Made by a program: the position numbers and the translations under genes. Positions 44,050 to 45,383 of a DNA stretch of 45,383 nucleotides are shown piece after piece. Below the pieces are notes generated by a model. That model ran no database searches, was not told the DNA's origin, and worked only from the letters and a program-made list of their open reading frames with translations. Position 1 is the stretch's first letter. Each line of letters starts with the position of its first letter. Source of the DNA: Ruminococcus sp. (GTDB lineage Bacteria > Bacillota > Clostridia > Oscillospirales > Ruminococcaceae); the NCBI GenBank assembly GCA_022641595.1, contig JALCDN010000005.1, forward strand, positions 1-45,383. Reading direction: 5' to 3'.

Positions 44050-45084
44050 ATGGCGTCAGCTGCTCAGAAAAGGATCAAATCTATCAGCTATGCTAAATAC
44101 GGCTATTTTTTTATTTTGCCGTTTTTTATTGTTTATTCTATTTTCCAATTATGGCCATTAATTAATACGTTTATCCTTAGCTTTTATGGTAATGGTAATG
44201 CATCTGCAAACAATTCAGCAAGTACTGATGTTGCAGTTGGTCTTGATAACTATAATGTCCTGCTTTTTGGCGGTGACAAAAGAAGTTTACAGCAGCAGCA
44301 TGAAATGTTCGTATCCTCACTTGGTAATACATTGATTTTGTGGATAGGTAACTTTATTCCACAGATTATTTTATCACTTTCACTTGCTGTTTGGTTTACA
44401 AGTGCAAGACTTAAAATTGTAGGCAAAGGCTTCTTTAAAGTCGTAATGTACATGCCTAATATTATTACAGCAGCTTCTGTATCTGTTCTATTCCTCTCAC
44501 TTTGTGCAGACAAGGGTACTATTAATCAGATTCTTGACAACTTTGGCTTTGACAAAGTTAATTTTATCGAAAATACTCATGCACGTGGAACTGTTATGTT
44601 TATCCAGACATGGATGTGGTTCGGTAATACTATGATAATGCTTATGTCAGGTATCATGGGTATCAATCCTTCACTTTTTGAAGCAGCTGAAATCGACGGT
44701 GCTAATGGAATGCAGACTTTCTGGAAAGTTACTGTTCCACTGTTAAGTCCAATTCTTGTTTACACTGTTGTTACATCTATGATAGGTGGACTTCAGATGT
44801 TTGATATTCCTTTCCTTTTCCATCACGGAAACAGCGATATGGTTAATGAAGATATCCAAACTGTTGCGGTGTATATTTTCCGCCGTTACAAGAATAAGAA
44901 TGGATATCAGTTTGGCTATGCCGGTGCCGCATCTGTACTTTTGCTTTTCATTACAGTAGTTCTTGGCTTCATAACATTCTATATGAACAGAGACAAAGAC
45001 GAAATTGCAAAGAGAAAACAGCGCAGAAAGCTTATGAAACAAGCTAAAGCAAAGAGCAAGCAGTTTGGAGGTCTGAGCATATGA
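44050..45084 (+). CDS. Sugar ABC transporter permease (MalF/UgpA type)
   Basis: 344 residues with six membrane segments and the cytoplasmic EAA loop EAAEIDGANGMQTFWKVTVP that contacts the ATPase. ATG 44050 follows GAGAGGGTG; the in-frame GTG 44041 lies on the Shine-Dalgarno. The C-terminus is strongly basic. The stop overlaps the start of the next permease by four bases, and no ATPase gene is in view; this family often uses a shared MsmX-like ATPase. Confidence 0.93.
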   Translation: MASAAQKRIKSISYAKYGYFFILPFFIVYSIFQLWPLINTFILSFYGNGNASANNSASTDVAVGLDNYNVLLFGGDKRSLQQQHEMFVSSLGNTLILWIGNFIPQIILSLSLAVWFTSARLKIVGKGFFKVVMYMPNIITAASVSVLFLSLCADKGTINQILDNFGFDKVNFIENTHARGTVMFIQTWMWFGNTMIMLMSGIMGINPSLFEAAEIDGANGMQTFWKVTVPLLSPILVYTVVTSMIGGLQMFDIPFLFHHGNSDMVNEDIQTVAVYIFRRYKNKNGYQFGYAGAASVLLLFITVVLGFITFYMNRDKDEIAKRKQRRKLMKQAKAKSKQFGGLSI

Positions 45085-45383
45085 GTATGAAGTCTACTTA
45101 TGGTGATGCAAAAGCTAATTATACTGTGAAAAACAGATTTAAATCTGTTGGCCTCTTTATTTTGATGCTCATATTGGCTTTTATCTGTTTATTTCCGGTT
45201 TATGTGCTTATAATCAATGCAACAAGAGATACTGTTTCAATTCAGAATGGTCTTGCTTTTGTACCAAGTCATCATTTGTCTGAAAATATGAAGGAACTTA
45301 CTACTAATTCTAACTTTGCTTCTTCAATCAACGTAGGTTATGGTTATCTAAATAGTGCTACTGTAACTATTTCTGCCACTTTC
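45081..45383 (+). CDS. Sugar ABC transporter permease (MalG type), N-terminal part
   Basis: Starts at ATG 45081 (ATGA overlap with the previous stop; GGAGGTCTGAGCAT upstream) and stays open to the window end, 101 codons. KSVGLFILMLILAFICLFPV and YVLIINATRDT are the first membrane segment and periplasmic start usual for the second permease of family 1 sugar transporters. It is truncated only by the window edge. Confidence 0.88.
   Translation, partial: MSMKSTYGDAKANYTVKNRFKSVGLFILMLILAFICLFPVYVLIINATRDTVSIQNGLAFVPSHHLSENMKELTTNSNFASSINVGYGYLNSATVTISATF

Overview
The window reads as a low-GC Firmicutes chromosome, most likely a Ruminococcus-like member of the Oscillospiraceae. This is inferred from an L27 with a cleavable N-terminal extension next to its protease Prp, the hprK-murB-rapZ-whiA order, frequent TTG starts, and a Ser-rich lipoprotein sugar-binding protein. 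No species assignment was possible without database searches.

Bases 1-17.9 kb are a dense housekeeping region, all on the + strand. It holds the end of an acyl-CoA synthetase, coaX, a PAP2 phosphatase, rplU-prp-rpmA behind a structured leader, obgE, mini-RNase III, a YebC regulator, rpe, three Rnf-type membrane subunits (D, E, A), a membrane-anchored glycoside-hydrolase-like protein, hprK, murB, rapZ, whiA and dnaE. A small two-helix membrane protein follows, and tail-to-tail with it is a strong candidate for a 6S-like RNA on the - strand (about 17877-18060).

About 18.06-19.03 kb is decayed sequence. From 19.03 to 39.18 kb lies a Wzx/Wzy-type surface polysaccharide locus. Its parts are: an aminotransferase, initiating phosphoglycosyl transferase and NeuD/PglD-type acetyltransferase; an ACP-FkbH-VOC module; LicD, an IspD-type cytidylyltransferase, an SDR and a TagF-like transferase (a probable CDP-activated polyol branch); two family 2 glycosyltransferases, Wzy and Wzx; FdtA/FdtB for a dTDP-3-amino sugar; a GNAT acetyltransferase; and rmlB-D-C-A for dTDP-rhamnose. 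Two acyl- or pyruvyl-decorating genes are pseudogenes. Two near-identical 157-159 bp MITE-like elements with 4-bp target duplications sit at 25.43 kb and 39.19 kb.

About 39.35-40.82 kb is gene-poor and holds transposase remnants. A double helix-hairpin-helix membrane protein follows. The window ends in a carbohydrate ABC transporter operon (binding lipoprotein, permease, truncated second permease), preceded by a leader of about 560 nt with several inverted repeats.

The most unusual observation is the Rnf trio at 6.76-9.06 kb. Subunits B, C and G are absent from the locus. Three of the four Cys expected to bind the intramembrane iron-sulfur cluster are replaced by Ser, and the flavin-attachment motif of the D subunit looks degenerate. 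This suggests a membrane module derived from Rnf that has lost its electron-transfer centres.
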